Assembly: GCA_046349635.1 (NCBI GenBank)
Contig: JAXMBX010000030.1
Location: forward strand, 1-61,145
Length of the DNA stretch: 61,145 bases
From: JAXMBX01 sp046349635
GTDB taxonomy: Bacteria > Planctomycetota > Planctomycetia > Planctomycetales > Planctomycetaceae
Reading direction: 5' to 3'
The translations under genes were made by a program, and so were the position numbers. Shown piece by piece: positions 47,880 through 57,109 of this stretch. Below the pieces are notes generated by a model. The model made no database searches, was not told the origin of the DNA, and saw only the letters and a program-made list of their open reading frames with translations. Each line of letters opens with the position of its first letter. Within the stretch, counting starts at the first letter, position 1.

Positions 47880-48122
47880 TCACTTTTTATCCGCAGGGAT
47901 GGTTACTTTCGCGGCCTTCTTGTTCATCTGGCCCGGAATCATCAGGAACAGTCCCTTTACTCCTTTCTCTTCACCGATCGGCACCACTTCGGCGACTCCC
48001 GCGGCCACCACCGCCGTCTCTGCCAGACTCAACGCAATGTTCCAAGGCGTCGGCTGTGCCCCCATCCTGATCTTCGCTCGGCCCGACCTCATCATTTCCA
48101 AGAAAAACCCACAACTCGCCAA
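47880..48122 (-). CDS. Doubtful small ORF
   Basis: An 80-residue frame whose C-terminal half (ALSLAETAVVAAGVAEVVPIGEE to KKAAKVTIPADKK) looks protein-like but has no known family and no clear ribosome binding site. It could be the remains of a gene or a chance frame. It ends 15 bp from the phosphohexomutase-like stop. Confidence 0.3.
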   Translation of the reverse strand: MASCGFFLEMMRSGRAKIRMGAQPTPWNIALSLAETAVVAAGVAEVVPIGEEKGVKGLFLMIPGQMNKKAAKVTIPADKK

Positions 48123-48131
48123 AACAGGATG

Positions 48132-48160
48132 TTGACATCCAGTTTCAATGCCGATACAGT
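48132..48160 (+). promoter_or_regulatory. Sigma-70-like promoter of the protoglobin gene
   Basis: TTGACA (48132-48137), 17 bp, TACAGT (48155-48160), about 110 bp upstream of the protoglobin start. The -35 is perfect and the spacing is ideal. Confidence 0.55.
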
Positions 48161-48269
48161 GCCAGAGAAAGACATATAAAACACTCTTTTTTGGAATCTA
48201 TCTCCAGAAAAGACGGCTTAAACGACATACGTACAAACCCTTACGAATGATTCTTTGGGAGCATAATTC

Positions 48270-48872
48270 GTGAAACACATCGACGAAGAACTCTTGGAAA
48301 CCGACTCCCCCGCCCGCTTCCAGTACCTCGCGGAATTCATCGGGTTCACCCCTCAGGATGACGAATCGATCAAGGCCGCCGCACCGCACCTGGCTCCTCT
48401 GGTTCCGACGCTGGTGGATGCCGTGTACGACAAACTGTTTCGCTATGACGCCACCAAGCGGCACTTCGTCCCGCAACAATCCGGCTACCACGGCCCCCTC
48501 CCTGCGGATCTGGAACACCTCACCCAAGAGCATCCGCAGATTCAGTTCCGCAAAGAACACCTGGGGCGATATCTCGTCCAACTCGTCACGCGCGATTACG
48601 ACGCCAAATTCGTCGGCTATCTCGACATGGTGGGGAAGATCCACACTCCCAAGGCGGGCAGCTCCGATCTCGATGTCCCGCTCGTGCAGATGAATGCCCT
48701 CATGGGCTTCGTCTCCGACACCCTCACGCAGGTAATCGCCTCACTTCCGCTCGATCCTGAAAAAATGTTGAACACCATCCGTGCGTTCAATAAGCTGTTG
48801 TGGATCCAGAACGATTTCATCACCCGTCACTATCAGGAGCGTTCGCTCCTCGCGGAATCCTCCGCCGCTTGA
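48270..48872 (+). CDS. Protoglobin domain protein
   Basis: Single-domain haem protein of 200 residues. The GTG at 48270 follows GGGAGCATAATTC. The protoglobin pattern is present: N-terminal Z helix region (ARFQYLAEFIGFTPQDDESI), the E-F region and the proximal histidine in MVGKIHTPK (about residue 128). Protoglobins bind O2, CO and NO, and as stand-alone proteins may scavenge or sense them. It lies just upstream of a Rieske/cytochrome b/octahaem set (106 bp gap), so the two may respond to the same gas or redox state. Confidence 0.9.
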   Translation: MKHIDEELLETDSPARFQYLAEFIGFTPQDDESIKAAAPHLAPLVPTLVDAVYDKLFRYDATKRHFVPQQSGYHGPLPADLEHLTQEHPQIQFRKEHLGRYLVQLVTRDYDAKFVGYLDMVGKIHTPKAGSSDLDVPLVQMNALMGFVSDTLTQVIASLPLDPEKMLNTIRAFNKLLWIQNDFITRHYQERSLLAESSAA

Positions 48873-48977
48873 TGATCCGGCCGTAGGTTTCCAGCCGACT
48901 GTTCTTTCGACTCACGAGTTCCCGGCAATTTGCCCTGCCCTGGTTTGCTTTTCGCTCAAGTCACCACAGGCAAGACA

Positions 48978-49478
48978 ATGGAGCAATCCCCCGTACCAAC
49001 ATCGCCGTCTCCTTCCCCCAGCCGGCGCTCCTGGCTCGCCGGTTTGACGATGGGCAGCGGTCTGCTCGCGGGCTATGGGTTCTTTGCCGCGATTGCCGCT
49101 CGGTTTCTCTATCCGGCCGAACCCGACCCCGAAGGCTGGATCTTTGTCGCACCGATCGCCAACTTCAAGCAGGGTGACTCCCTCAACACGAAAACCCCCG
49201 CGGGTCAGCCCATGGTCATCACCCGCCTGACCGACAACGGGACCGCCGAGGACTTCATCGCCCTCTCCGGCATCTGTCCCCATCTCGGTTGCATGGTCCA
49301 CTGGGAAGCTAACCACAATCGCTTTTTCTGCCCCTGTCACAACGGGGCGTTCGATCCCCAAGGGACCGCCACTCAAGGCCCCCCTCATCTGGCCCATCAG
49401 TCACTCTCCCGCTTTCCTCTGCAGATTGAAAACGGACTCCTCTTCGTCCGCGTCAAGCTGAACAACGCGCTCGGATAA
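48978..49478 (+). CDS. Rieske [2Fe-2S] iron-sulfur protein of a bc-type complex
   Basis: Protein of 166 residues. The ATG at 48978 gives a Tat-type N-terminus with SRRSWLAGL and a membrane helix (about 21-43), the usual anchor. Cluster motifs are CPHLGC and CPCHNG (about 110-115 and 128-133). It delivers electrons from quinol in the complex formed with the cytochrome b encoded 36 bp downstream. The N-terminal serine/proline run is unusual but harmless. Confidence 0.93.
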   Translation: MEQSPVPTSPSPSPSRRSWLAGLTMGSGLLAGYGFFAAIAARFLYPAEPDPEGWIFVAPIANFKQGDSLNTKTPAGQPMVITRLTDNGTAEDFIALSGICPHLGCMVHWEANHNRFFCPCHNGAFDPQGTATQGPPHLAHQSLSRFPLQIENGLLFVRVKLNNALG

Positions 49479-49514
49479 ACAACCGCCTCTTCTCTCTTAC
49501 GGAACTCAGACACG

Positions 49515-50564
49515 ATGAACTCCCTCGTCCGCTGGTGTCAGGAACGGGTCCCGATCAAGGGGGACGATCTCCGCGAATTCACCAACGAACCGGTCCCCTA
49601 CCACATGAAACGCTGGTGGTACTGCCTGGGGGGAACCCCTGCCTACCTCTTCGTCGTCCAGATCGTCACCGGCATCCTGCTCGCCATCTACTATCAGCCC
49701 AGCCCCAAAACCGCTTATGAATCCGTCCGCTACATCACGGAAGAGGCCTCCTTCGGCTGGTATCTCCGCAGTGTCCACCGTTGGGCCGCGACACTCATGA
49801 TCGCGGCGGTCGTCCTGCACCAGATGCGGGTCTACTTCACCGGTGCTTATCGCCGCCCCCGCGAAGTCAACTGGGTCATCGGCATGTGTCTCCTGATGAT
49901 CACGCTTCTCATTGGTTTCACCGGGTACAGCCTCGTCTTCGAACAACTCAGTTACTGGGGGGCCACCGTCGCCGCCAACATCTGCAACACCGTCCCCGTC
50001 GTCGGCGAGTTCCTCAAAACCATGCTCCTCGGCGGTGACTCTTACAACGAACGGACCCTCCCCCGTTTCTTCATCCTGCACGCCGCCGTCCTCCCCACAC
50101 TCCTCATCCTGCTCATCGTGGTGCACATTCTGCTCGTCCGCATGCATGGTGTCACCGAGCTCAAGTTCGAAGATGAGCCACCGGAAAACCCCTCTCACTT
50201 CCAGTTCTTTCCCGATCATGTCGCTACGGAACTCATGATGGGGCTGATCCTGATGATCGTGCTGAGCGCGCTGGCAACGATCGCCCCCGCAACCCTGGGC
50301 CCGCACGCCGATCCGCTGACCACGCCCGAGGTCATCAAGCCCGAGTGGTTTTTCTACATGATGTTCCGCTGGCTCAAGCTCTTCTCTGGCACGACGGCCG
50401 TCCTCAGCACCGGCTTCATCATCTTCATCATGTTTGCATGGCCCTTTATTGATGCCGGCATCCGCCGCATTCGCCCCAACAGCGAAGCCAGCGTCTGGAT
50501 CGGCATCCTCGGCGTCTTCGCCATCGTCGGCCTTACCGTCTGGGAAGCCCTCGTCGAACATTAA
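49515..50564 (+). CDS. Cytochrome b of a bc/b6f-type complex
   Basis: Integral membrane quinol oxidase subunit of 349 residues with about eight helices in one chain. Haem-binding histidines occur in SVHRWAATL and VVLHQMRV (about 86 and 100), and in RFFILHAAV and VVHILLVRMHG. The quinol-oxidation motif reads KPEWFFYM (PEWF in place of PEWY). It acts in the cytoplasmic membrane with the Rieske protein. There is no cytochrome c1 gene; instead an octahaem protein follows 41 bp later and probably takes its place. Confidence 0.93.
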   Translation: MNSLVRWCQERVPIKGDDLREFTNEPVPYHMKRWWYCLGGTPAYLFVVQIVTGILLAIYYQPSPKTAYESVRYITEEASFGWYLRSVHRWAATLMIAAVVLHQMRVYFTGAYRRPREVNWVIGMCLLMITLLIGFTGYSLVFEQLSYWGATVAANICNTVPVVGEFLKTMLLGGDSYNERTLPRFFILHAAVLPTLLILLIVVHILLVRMHGVTELKFEDEPPENPSHFQFFPDHVATELMMGLILMIVLSALATIAPATLGPHADPLTTPEVIKPEWFFYMMFRWLKLFSGTTAVLSTGFIIFIMFAWPFIDAGIRRIRPNSEASVWIGILGVFAIVGLTVWEALVEH

Positions 50565-50605
50565 TCCTTCGTTTTCTCCTTTTCTCCTGATCCGGACCCG
50601 CACTC

Positions 50606-52252
50606 ATGACGCTCAAAACCAAGCAGATCATCATCGGCACCCTGGGATTTCTCTTCATGGCGTCGCTGGTCATGGTGCAGTACATCGAAGTCCTCCGCAA
50701 ACGGGAGGAGATCGGCGAAGCTCCGAAACATATTGCGATCCCCGCCAGTTCCAAAAGCTGCGTCGAATGCCACGGCAAAACGTCTCCCGCCATCATCGAC
50801 CACTGGAAAGGAAGCACTCACGCCGTGAAAGGTGTCGGCTGTGTTGAATGCCACATCGCCAACAAGGGGGACGTGGACGGCTTCGATCACTACGGCTCCC
50901 ACATCGCCACCATCGTCACCCCGATGGACTGTGCCCGCTGTCACCCCAAGGAGACCAAGGAGTTTGAAAAGAGCCACCACGCCAAGGGGGGCTTCATCCT
51001 CGCCTCGCTGGATAACTTCCTCGCGGAAACGGTTGAAGGCTCCCGCGTCCCCTTCAATCCCCACTCGCCGACCCCCGGCAAGAACGTCTCCATGGTCAAC
51101 GGCATGGCCAGTGCCGAAACCGGCTGCACTCAATGCCACGGCAGCAAGGTCGCCCTCAAGACCACCGATGGCAAGACCATCAACGTCGATGATCTGAAGC
51201 CCGACTCCAAAGGACAACCGACCGTGACCGAGGTGCTCGCCCGGATCGCCAAGGATTCCAACGGCCGCCCCATGTTCCACGAGGGAAGCTGGCCCAACAC
51301 CGGCATCGGTCGCCTCAACCTCGACGGTTCCAACGGCTCCTGCTCCGCCTGTCACAGCCGGCACGACTTCTCCCCCCGCCGTGCACGCCAACCCGAAAAC
51401 TGTGCCAAGTGCCACCTCGGGCCGGACCATCCGCAGAAGGAAATCTTTGAAGAGTCAAAGCATGGCGTCGCCTTCCGGGATCTCATGCACCACATGCACC
51501 TCGATTCGAAAAAGTGGGTCCTCGGCCAGGACTATTCCCAGGCCCCCACCTGTGCCACCTGCCACATGTCCGGCAACCTCCGCAACGAAGGCCGGATCAC
51601 GCACGATCCCGGCGAACGAATCTCCTGGACCAACCGCCCCCCCATCAGTCAGGTTCTCGATACCGACATCAACGGCAAGGTCGTCACCACCGCCGATCCC
51701 ACAGAGCGGACCAAGCTCACCGCACACTCCGCGGAATCCAAGCGGGAAAACATGAAGCAGGTCTGCGGCCACTGCCACACCCCCTCTTACGTCAACGCCT
51801 TCTACAAGCAGTACGACGACTTCGTCATCAACTACAACGAGAAGTTCGGCAAGCCCGGCACCGCGATCATGAAAGCCCTCGCAGACCAGAAGCTGCTCAC
51901 CCCCACGCAGTTTGATGAGGAGATCGAATGGACCTGGTTCTACCTGTGGCACCACGAAGGCCGCCGCGCACGGCACGGCGCTTCCATGATGGCCCCGGAC
52001 TATGCGCACTGGCACGGCATGTTTGAAGTCGGCGAGCGTTTCTACAAGGAACTGATCCCGCAAGCCCGCGAAATCGCCTCACACGCCGAAAAGGATGGCA
52101 AAAAGGACCAGGCCAAAGCGGTCCGCGACGTGATCGACGGCATCCTCAAACGCCCCGAACACATCTGGTTCATGCAGGGAGGCCCGAATCCGAACGCACC
52201 TCCAGCCAAGCCAGCGGAGCCTCCCGCGAAAGCTGCGGAGCAAGCCAAATAA
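50606..52252 (+). CDS. Octahaem HAO-like cytochrome c associated with the bc complex
   Basis: Protein of 548 residues with an N-terminal membrane helix (about 7-26). Eight CXXCH sites are visible: CVECH twice, CARCH, CTQCH, CSACH, CAKCH, CATCH and CGHCH. The sequence around sites 5 to 7 (SACHSRHDFSPRRARQPENC, KCHLGPDHPQKEIFEESKHG) and the C-terminal EWTWFYLWHHEGRRARHGAS...APDYAHWHGM closely resemble the hydroxylamine oxidoreductase family. A tyrosine is present in the PDY segment where HAO carries its haem-crosslinking tyrosine. In this operon it most likely replaces cytochrome c1 as electron acceptor; catalysis on nitrogen compounds is inference. A proline/alanine-rich tail ends the protein. 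Confidence 0.9.
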   Translation: MTLKTKQIIIGTLGFLFMASLVMVQYIEVLRKREEIGEAPKHIAIPASSKSCVECHGKTSPAIIDHWKGSTHAVKGVGCVECHIANKGDVDGFDHYGSHIATIVTPMDCARCHPKETKEFEKSHHAKGGFILASLDNFLAETVEGSRVPFNPHSPTPGKNVSMVNGMASAETGCTQCHGSKVALKTTDGKTINVDDLKPDSKGQPTVTEVLARIAKDSNGRPMFHEGSWPNTGIGRLNLDGSNGSCSACHSRHDFSPRRARQPENCAKCHLGPDHPQKEIFEESKHGVAFRDLMHHMHLDSKKWVLGQDYSQAPTCATCHMSGNLRNEGRITHDPGERISWTNRPPISQVLDTDINGKVVTTADPTERTKLTAHSAESKRENMKQVCGHCHTPSYVNAFYKQYDDFVINYNEKFGKPGTAIMKALADQKLLTPTQFDEEIEWTWFYLWHHEGRRARHGASMMAPDYAHWHGMFEVGERFYKELIPQAREIASHAEKDGKKDQAKAVRDVIDGILKRPEHIWFMQGGPNPNAPPAKPAEPPAKAAEQAK

Positions 52253-52374
52253 ATCGGGACACAGCTCCGCATTGTCCAATTCGACACTCCGCGAGAAAAC
52301 TCGCTTTCCCGGACAGCGGTTCGTATCATCGAATTGAATGTCTCTTCGTGACTTCAGCTCGATGATGAACTACC

Positions 52375-53433
52375 ATGCCCACACTTCCCGCTCAACAACT
52401 CCAGATCTTCGCCACGGCCATCCTCCAGGCGGCGGGCGTGACCCCCGACGAAGCCCGCACCGTCGCCGCCAGCCTCGTCGAATCCAATCTTCGCGGCCAC
52501 GATTCCCACGGCGTCTTCCGCGTCCTCGAATACACCCAGCAACTGCAGCGCGGCGACCTCGCCTCCGACGCCCCCTTCACCGTCCTGCATGAATCTCCCG
52601 CGCTCCTGCATGCGGATGGAGAACTCGGGTTCGGCCAGATTCAGTGTGCCCGGCTGATCGAACAGGTGTGCGACAAAGCCCGCACCTCCGGCATCGCCTG
52701 TGGCACGCTCCGCCGTTCCGGACACGTCGGCCGCCTGGGGGAATGGGTCGAACTCGCCGCCCGGCAAGGCTTCGCCGCGTTTCTCGCCGTCAATGACAAC
52801 GGCTTCCTGATGTATGTCGCCCCTCCCGGCGGCACCGCTCCCAGAATCAGCACCAACCCCCTCGCCATCGGCATCCCCACCGCGACCGAGCCGCTCGTCC
52901 TCGACATGTCCACCAGTGCCGTCGCACGGGGGAAGGTCCGCGTGGCGCAGCTCGCCGGAAAGGAATGTCCCCCCGGCTGGATTCAGGATTCCCACGGCAA
53001 TCCCACCACCGACCCCTGGGCCATCAGCACCAACCCCCCCGGCAGCCTGCTTCCTCTTGGCGGCGACCAGGGCTACAAGGGGTTCGCCCTGGGAATGCTC
53101 CTTGATATCCTCACAGCGGGCCTGTCGGGCGGAACCTGCCCCCCCGCTCCCGACCAGACCGAGACCAATAATGTCCTGCTCGTCGTCTGGAATCCGGATC
53201 GTTTCGCAGGTCATGACCATTTCCGCCAGGAAACCGAAAAACTGATCGCCTGGGTCCGCGCCACCCCGACCCGAGAGGGGGTTGATCGGATTCTCTTGCC
53301 CGGCGATCTCAGCCAGGAAACCCGCCAGAAACGGCTTCGCGACGGCATTCCCCTTCCCGGCGACAACTGGACGAAACTCGTCGAACTGGCCCAGCAATCG
53401 GGAGTCGTTCCTCCAACTGTCGAGCAGCCGTAA
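52375..53433 (+). CDS. Ldh-family (malate/L-lactate-like) NAD(P) dehydrogenase
   Basis: Protein of 352 residues of the Ldh/MDH type II family. Signatures: ESNLRGHDSHGVFRVLEY (about 37-54), the RRSGHVGRLGEWVE segment with the catalytic histidine (about 114-127), NPLAIGIPT and GDQGYKGFALGMLLDIL. Members oxidise 2-hydroxyacids or related ureido acids with NAD(P). The specific substrate is unclear. It stands 122 bp after the octahaem gene and may be a separate unit. Confidence 0.9.
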   Translation: MPTLPAQQLQIFATAILQAAGVTPDEARTVAASLVESNLRGHDSHGVFRVLEYTQQLQRGDLASDAPFTVLHESPALLHADGELGFGQIQCARLIEQVCDKARTSGIACGTLRRSGHVGRLGEWVELAARQGFAAFLAVNDNGFLMYVAPPGGTAPRISTNPLAIGIPTATEPLVLDMSTSAVARGKVRVAQLAGKECPPGWIQDSHGNPTTDPWAISTNPPGSLLPLGGDQGYKGFALGMLLDILTAGLSGGTCPPAPDQTETNNVLLVVWNPDRFAGHDHFRQETEKLIAWVRATPTREGVDRILLPGDLSQETRQKRLRDGIPLPGDNWTKLVELAQQSGVVPPTVEQP

Positions 53434-53544
53434 CCCTTGATATTGCCAGACTCTGCAAAACGAATCAGAGTAGCTCGACTTTGCGGCTTGATCTGCTATA
53501 CTGAGATTTCCTGCTGCGAATTAACCATTCGCCGGCAGCCATAT

Positions 53545-53618
<74 letters not shown>

Positions 53619-53627
53619 CTTAGTTCT

Positions 53628-53700
53628 GACAAAATGCTCTGGTTGAAGGACGGTTTCCCCAAAACCGCAAATCCAGAGTGATCACCAACTGCATTTTGTC
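53628..53700. repeat. Copy 1 of the ~75-bp inverted-repeat element
   Basis: Starts GACAAAATGCTCTGG and ends ATCACCAACTGCATTTTGTC; the outer 10 bp are a perfect inverted repeat. It lies 10 bp after the tRNA gene. Copies also at 46128-46202 and 59391-59465. Confidence 0.7.
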
Positions 53701-53748
53701 GGGCGTTCGAGAAACCTTACAGTCTTAACTGCTGAGGTGACACAATAC

Positions 53749-53783
53749 AAAAGGCCAGTCGTTCCAGACGACTGGCCTTTTTG
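53749..53783 (+). terminator. Rho-independent terminator
   Basis: Stem AAAGGCCAGTCGT (53750-53762) / ACGACTGGCCTTT (53768-53780) with a 5-base loop, then TTTG. It ends the tRNA transcript just before the kelch gene. Confidence 0.9.
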
Positions 53784-53822
53784 TTTAGGTGCTTTTCAAG
53801 ACGTTTCGCGTGAGAGAACACC

Positions 53823-54842
53823 ATGAATTCGCCTCTCCGAGCCACTTACATTCTTCTTATTCTGGGAATTTCCGCTTCCTGTCCCGCCGCCGAAATTCCG
53901 GGACCGGATTGGGTGGAGGTCACACCGCACGCTCAGTTTCAGCCCCGCGATTCCAGCGGCGAAGTCGTCTTCAAGGACAAGCTCTGGCTCCTTGGAGGCT
54001 GGTTCGATTCATTCAAGCCCGCGCCGCGCGACGTCTGGAGTTCCTCTGACGGCAAGACCTGGACGAAAGTCCTCGACTCCGCCCCCTGGAAACACAGCGA
54101 TCTTCCTATGACCACCGTCTTCCAGGATCGCATGTGGATCATGGGGGGGTGGTACAACGGCCGGCTCCCCGACCATTCCTCGGGCAACGAAGTCTGGTCC
54201 TCCGCCGATGGTCTCCATTGGGATCAGGCCACTCAGCACGCCGACTGGACTCCCCGCATCGCCGCGGGTCTGGTCACGTTCAAGGACCGCATGTGGATGC
54301 TCGGCGGCACAGAAGACTACTACTTCGGCACCGACAAGAATCTCAAGAACGATGTCTGGAGTTCGCCGGATGGCAAACTGTGGAACCTGGCCACGAATAA
54401 CGCCGGCTGGTCCCCGCGGGCCTACCATCAGGCGGTCGTGCACGACGGAAAAATGTGGGTTCTCGGTGGCGGCAACTATGTCCCCGCGTATCATTCCAAA
54501 AATGATGTCTGGTCCTCCGAGGATGGCATAAGATGGACGCAGGTCACTGAACATGCCCCCTGGGCCGGTCGTCTCTGGTTCTCTTCCGTCGTCTACCGGG
54601 ATCACATCTGGGTCCTCGGAGGCTGGACCAAGGAGCCGTACAAAAATCTCGGGGACGTCTGGTTCTCCAAAGATGGCAAAACCTGGAATCAGTTGAAGTC
54701 CAACGTCATCTGGAAAGCACGTCATGAACACTCCAGCTACGTCTTTCAGGATAAGATCTGGGTTGTCACCGGCCACGCCATGCCGCTGAATAACGACGTC
54801 TGGACCCTCGAACTTCCCAAGGACTGGAACGGCACCCCTTAA
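53823..54842 (+). CDS. Secreted kelch-repeat beta-propeller protein
   Basis: Protein of 339 residues with a signal peptide (about 1-23, ending CPAAE). About six repeats of the form N-x-VWSSxDGxxW are visible, each with a WxLGG-type strand (KLWLLGGWFD, RMWIMGGWYN, KMWVLGGGNY, HIWVLGGWTK). This is a kelch-type propeller with about 55 residues per blade. Such proteins bind sugars or proteins outside the cell; no catalytic residues were seen. It is preceded by a terminator, so it has its own promoter. Confidence 0.85.
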   Translation: MNSPLRATYILLILGISASCPAAEIPGPDWVEVTPHAQFQPRDSSGEVVFKDKLWLLGGWFDSFKPAPRDVWSSSDGKTWTKVLDSAPWKHSDLPMTTVFQDRMWIMGGWYNGRLPDHSSGNEVWSSADGLHWDQATQHADWTPRIAAGLVTFKDRMWMLGGTEDYYFGTDKNLKNDVWSSPDGKLWNLATNNAGWSPRAYHQAVVHDGKMWVLGGGNYVPAYHSKNDVWSSEDGIRWTQVTEHAPWAGRLWFSSVVYRDHIWVLGGWTKEPYKNLGDVWFSKDGKTWNQLKSNVIWKARHEHSSYVFQDKIWVVTGHAMPLNNDVWTLELPKDWNGTP

Positions 54843-54892
54843 CCCTTCTACCTCCCGAGAACTCTCCTCCCCCTGTGGGCCCCTCTGGGTGG

Positions 54893-54930
54893 CATGCCTA
54901 CATCGCCCCTGAAATGGCAGGGTAGGCATG
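54893..54930. repeat. Inverted repeat after the kelch gene
   Basis: CATGCCTAC (54893-54901) pairs with GTAGGCATG (54922-54930). The 20-base loop and lack of a T run make it either a weak terminator or a regulatory hairpin for the next gene. Confidence 0.4.
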
Positions 54931-54995
54931 TGCTCAATTAATGGTCATCGACAGGTAGGACGGGACAAACAACGATAGGTCGTCTGCGAGTCACC

Positions 54996-56264
54996 ATGCC
55001 TCCCCCGCCCCTTCAACTCCCTGTTCTCCAGAATTGGAGTTGTCACAACTGCGGAGGATGCTGCAAACAGCACGCGATCGAAGTCACCCTCGAAGAACGC
55101 CGCCGCATCGAGTCCCAGAACTGGATCGGCCAACAGGGCTTTGAACCGGGCGTAAAACTCTTCACCCCATTCGGTCCTCCCTGGAATCGCCGTTACCGAC
55201 TCGCCCACCGCGCGGATGGGTCGTGCATCTTCCTGGATGACAAAGGACTCTGCCGTATCCATGCCAAATTCGGTGAGCCTGCGAAACCACTCGCCTGTCG
55301 GATCTATCCCTATGCCTTCCATCCCGCCGGCTCAAAAGTGACCGTCAGCCTGCGCTACAGTTGTCCCTCCGTCGTCGCCAATCTCGGGAAATCACTCGCT
55401 GAAAATAAAGCGGAATTGCAGACCCTCGAACGGCTCGTCGTCCCCGAAGGGGCGGAAAAAATGCCGCCGCCGGAAGTCTCCCCCGGCCAGCGGCTCGATT
55501 GGAAGGATTTTCTGCAGTTCCCCCGTGCACTCGATGACACGTTCGCGAATGACGCCACTCCGTTTCCCGTCCGCCTGCTGCAGGCGCTCGGCCTCGTGAA
55601 CCTCATCGCCCAGGCCCGGTTCGAGAAAATCCAGGGGCCGCGCCTGGGAGAATTTCTCGCCATCGTCCGCCAGGCCGCGCTGGAGGAAACCCCCACCGAC
55701 TTCTCCCGTATCGCCCCTCCATCCAAATTGGGGATGATGCAATTCCGCCAACTCGTCGCCCAATATGCCCGCAAGGACACGGACGTCGAACTCCGTCAGG
55801 GGTGGCGCGCCCGGCTCAAGCTCCTCTCTGCCGCCATCCGCTTCTCAAAAGGAACCGGTCAGGTTCCCGTGTTGCAGACGGGCTTTGAATCGGTTCCGTT
55901 TGCGGAGATTGAACGGGATGACTGGCGCATCCCTCCCGAAGCGGACGAACTTCTGACCCGTTACCTGCGAGTCAAAATTCAGGGACTGCACTTCTGCGGC
56001 CCCGCGTATTACGACGTCCCCTTCACGGAAGGTTTCTACAGCCTGGCACTCATTATTCCTGCGACCCTGTGGATTGCCCGCTGGTGGGCACTGTCACACG
56101 GCCGGTCGCAACTCACGCTCGAAGACATTCAGCACGCCCTCACCGTCGCGGACCATCACCACGGCTATTCCCCCATCTTCGGCTCCGGACATTTCCGTAG
56201 CCGCGTCCGACAGCTTCACCAACTCGGCGATATCCCCAAGCTCTGCGTCCGCTATACCCGCTGA
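54996..56264 (+). CDS. YkgJ family cysteine cluster protein
   Basis: Protein of 422 residues. The N-terminal YkgJ zinc/iron-binding cluster is CHNCGGCCKQHA (about 16-27), continued by CRIHAKFGEPAKPLACRIYPYAFHP (about 88-112) and CPSVV. The C-terminal 280 residues have no named domain but show planctomycete-type conservation. Function is unknown; a redox or metal role is inferred from the cluster. The stop is 2 bp from that of the opposite DUF1559 gene. Confidence 0.85.
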   Translation: MPPPPLQLPVLQNWSCHNCGGCCKQHAIEVTLEERRRIESQNWIGQQGFEPGVKLFTPFGPPWNRRYRLAHRADGSCIFLDDKGLCRIHAKFGEPAKPLACRIYPYAFHPAGSKVTVSLRYSCPSVVANLGKSLAENKAELQTLERLVVPEGAEKMPPPEVSPGQRLDWKDFLQFPRALDDTFANDATPFPVRLLQALGLVNLIAQARFEKIQGPRLGEFLAIVRQAALEETPTDFSRIAPPSKLGMMQFRQLVAQYARKDTDVELRQGWRARLKLLSAAIRFSKGTGQVPVLQTGFESVPFAEIERDDWRIPPEADELLTRYLRVKIQGLHFCGPAYYDVPFTEGFYSLALIIPATLWIARWWALSHGRSQLTLEDIQHALTVADHHHGYSPIFGSGHFRSRVRQLHQLGDIPKLCVRYTR

Positions 56265-56265
56265 C

Positions 56266-57063
56266 TCACGGATAACTCCCATCCTCGACCAGCACCTGCT
56301 TATCCGGGTACATATCAATCACCGCCTGCTCAAACAGCTTCGTCTCCGCGTGCCCATCCAGGTACAGATAATTCGCCGCCCCATTGTGCCGTTTCGAGGC
56401 AATCCACGGCCCGATGATGTTGGTCCCCAGCCAGATGTCATAATCGTCCTGCCGGGGTTCATCTCCCTCCGGAGGCTCAAATGCCCTCGCGTCCCGTTCC
56501 GAGAAACAGACGAAATGCGACAGGCCGACCGCTTTATCGAACTTCGTCAACGTCCAGTAGCCGTACCGCCGGGACCGATGGCTCAGCAGCGAGTTCATCA
56601 GGTAACTCGTCCGATTCTCGATTCCATCCTGCAGCATGGTCATCGGGTCGATGTGTGGCCGTCGCTCAGACAGATCAGTCGGACAGCGATAGATCCCTTC
56701 GCTCCCGTACACCATCGACGTCCGCGCCGCGTCTTCGTTCGCTTCGGTCAGCCCTCCGATCCAGGGCTTGATCTTGTCTTCCCAATAAATCTCCGCGAAC
56801 GACTCAATGCTCGTGTTGTTGGAAATGACATCCGCATCAAACGGATGGTGCTGAAAGAAGTGCCCTTTGTAGATCTCATAATACTGATGCACCCCCAGGC
56901 CGATCTGGTGCAGGTTGGAGAGACAGGCGGTTTTCCGCGCTGCTTCCCGTGCCTGCTGCACCGCGGGAAGTAGCAACCCCACCAGGATGCCGATGATCGC
57001 AATCACCACTAGCAACTCGATCAGAGAAAACCCCACTCGACGGCGACTCTGAGAACGAAACAT
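56266..57063 (-). CDS. DUF1559 prepilin-type protein (major pseudopilin-like)
   Basis: Protein of 265 residues with the type IV prepilin-like leader RRRVGFSLIELLVVIAIIGILVGLLLPAVQQAREAAR (cleaved after G at about residue 11) followed by the DUF1559 domain. The ending LDGHAETKLFE is the usual H-x-G C-terminal motif (YLYLDGHAE). Planctomycetes carry dozens of these; most are thought to be structural pseudopilins of the envelope. A 12-bp inverted repeat lies just upstream of the ATG. Confidence 0.93.
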   Translation of the reverse strand: MFRSQSRRRVGFSLIELLVVIAIIGILVGLLLPAVQQAREAARKTACLSNLHQIGLGVHQYYEIYKGHFFQHHPFDADVISNNTSIESFAEIYWEDKIKPWIGGLTEANEDAARTSMVYGSEGIYRCPTDLSERRPHIDPMTMLQDGIENRTSYLMNSLLSHRSRRYGYWTLTKFDKAVGLSHFVCFSERDARAFEPPEGDEPRQDDYDIWLGTNIIGPWIASKRHNGAANYLYLDGHAETKLFEQAVIDMYPDKQVLVEDGSYP

Positions 57064-57074
57064 GGCACCTCTCG

Positions 57075-57109
57075 CACGGTATTACGTTTTATCATATCGT
57101 AATACCGTG
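57075..57109 (-). promoter_or_regulatory. Inverted repeat upstream of the DUF1559 gene
   Basis: CACGGTATTACG (57075-57086) and CGTAATACCGTG (57098-57109) are perfect 12-bp arms around an 11-bp spacer, ending 12 bp before the ATG. Position and symmetry suit a repressor operator or a stem-loop in the leader. Confidence 0.6.
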
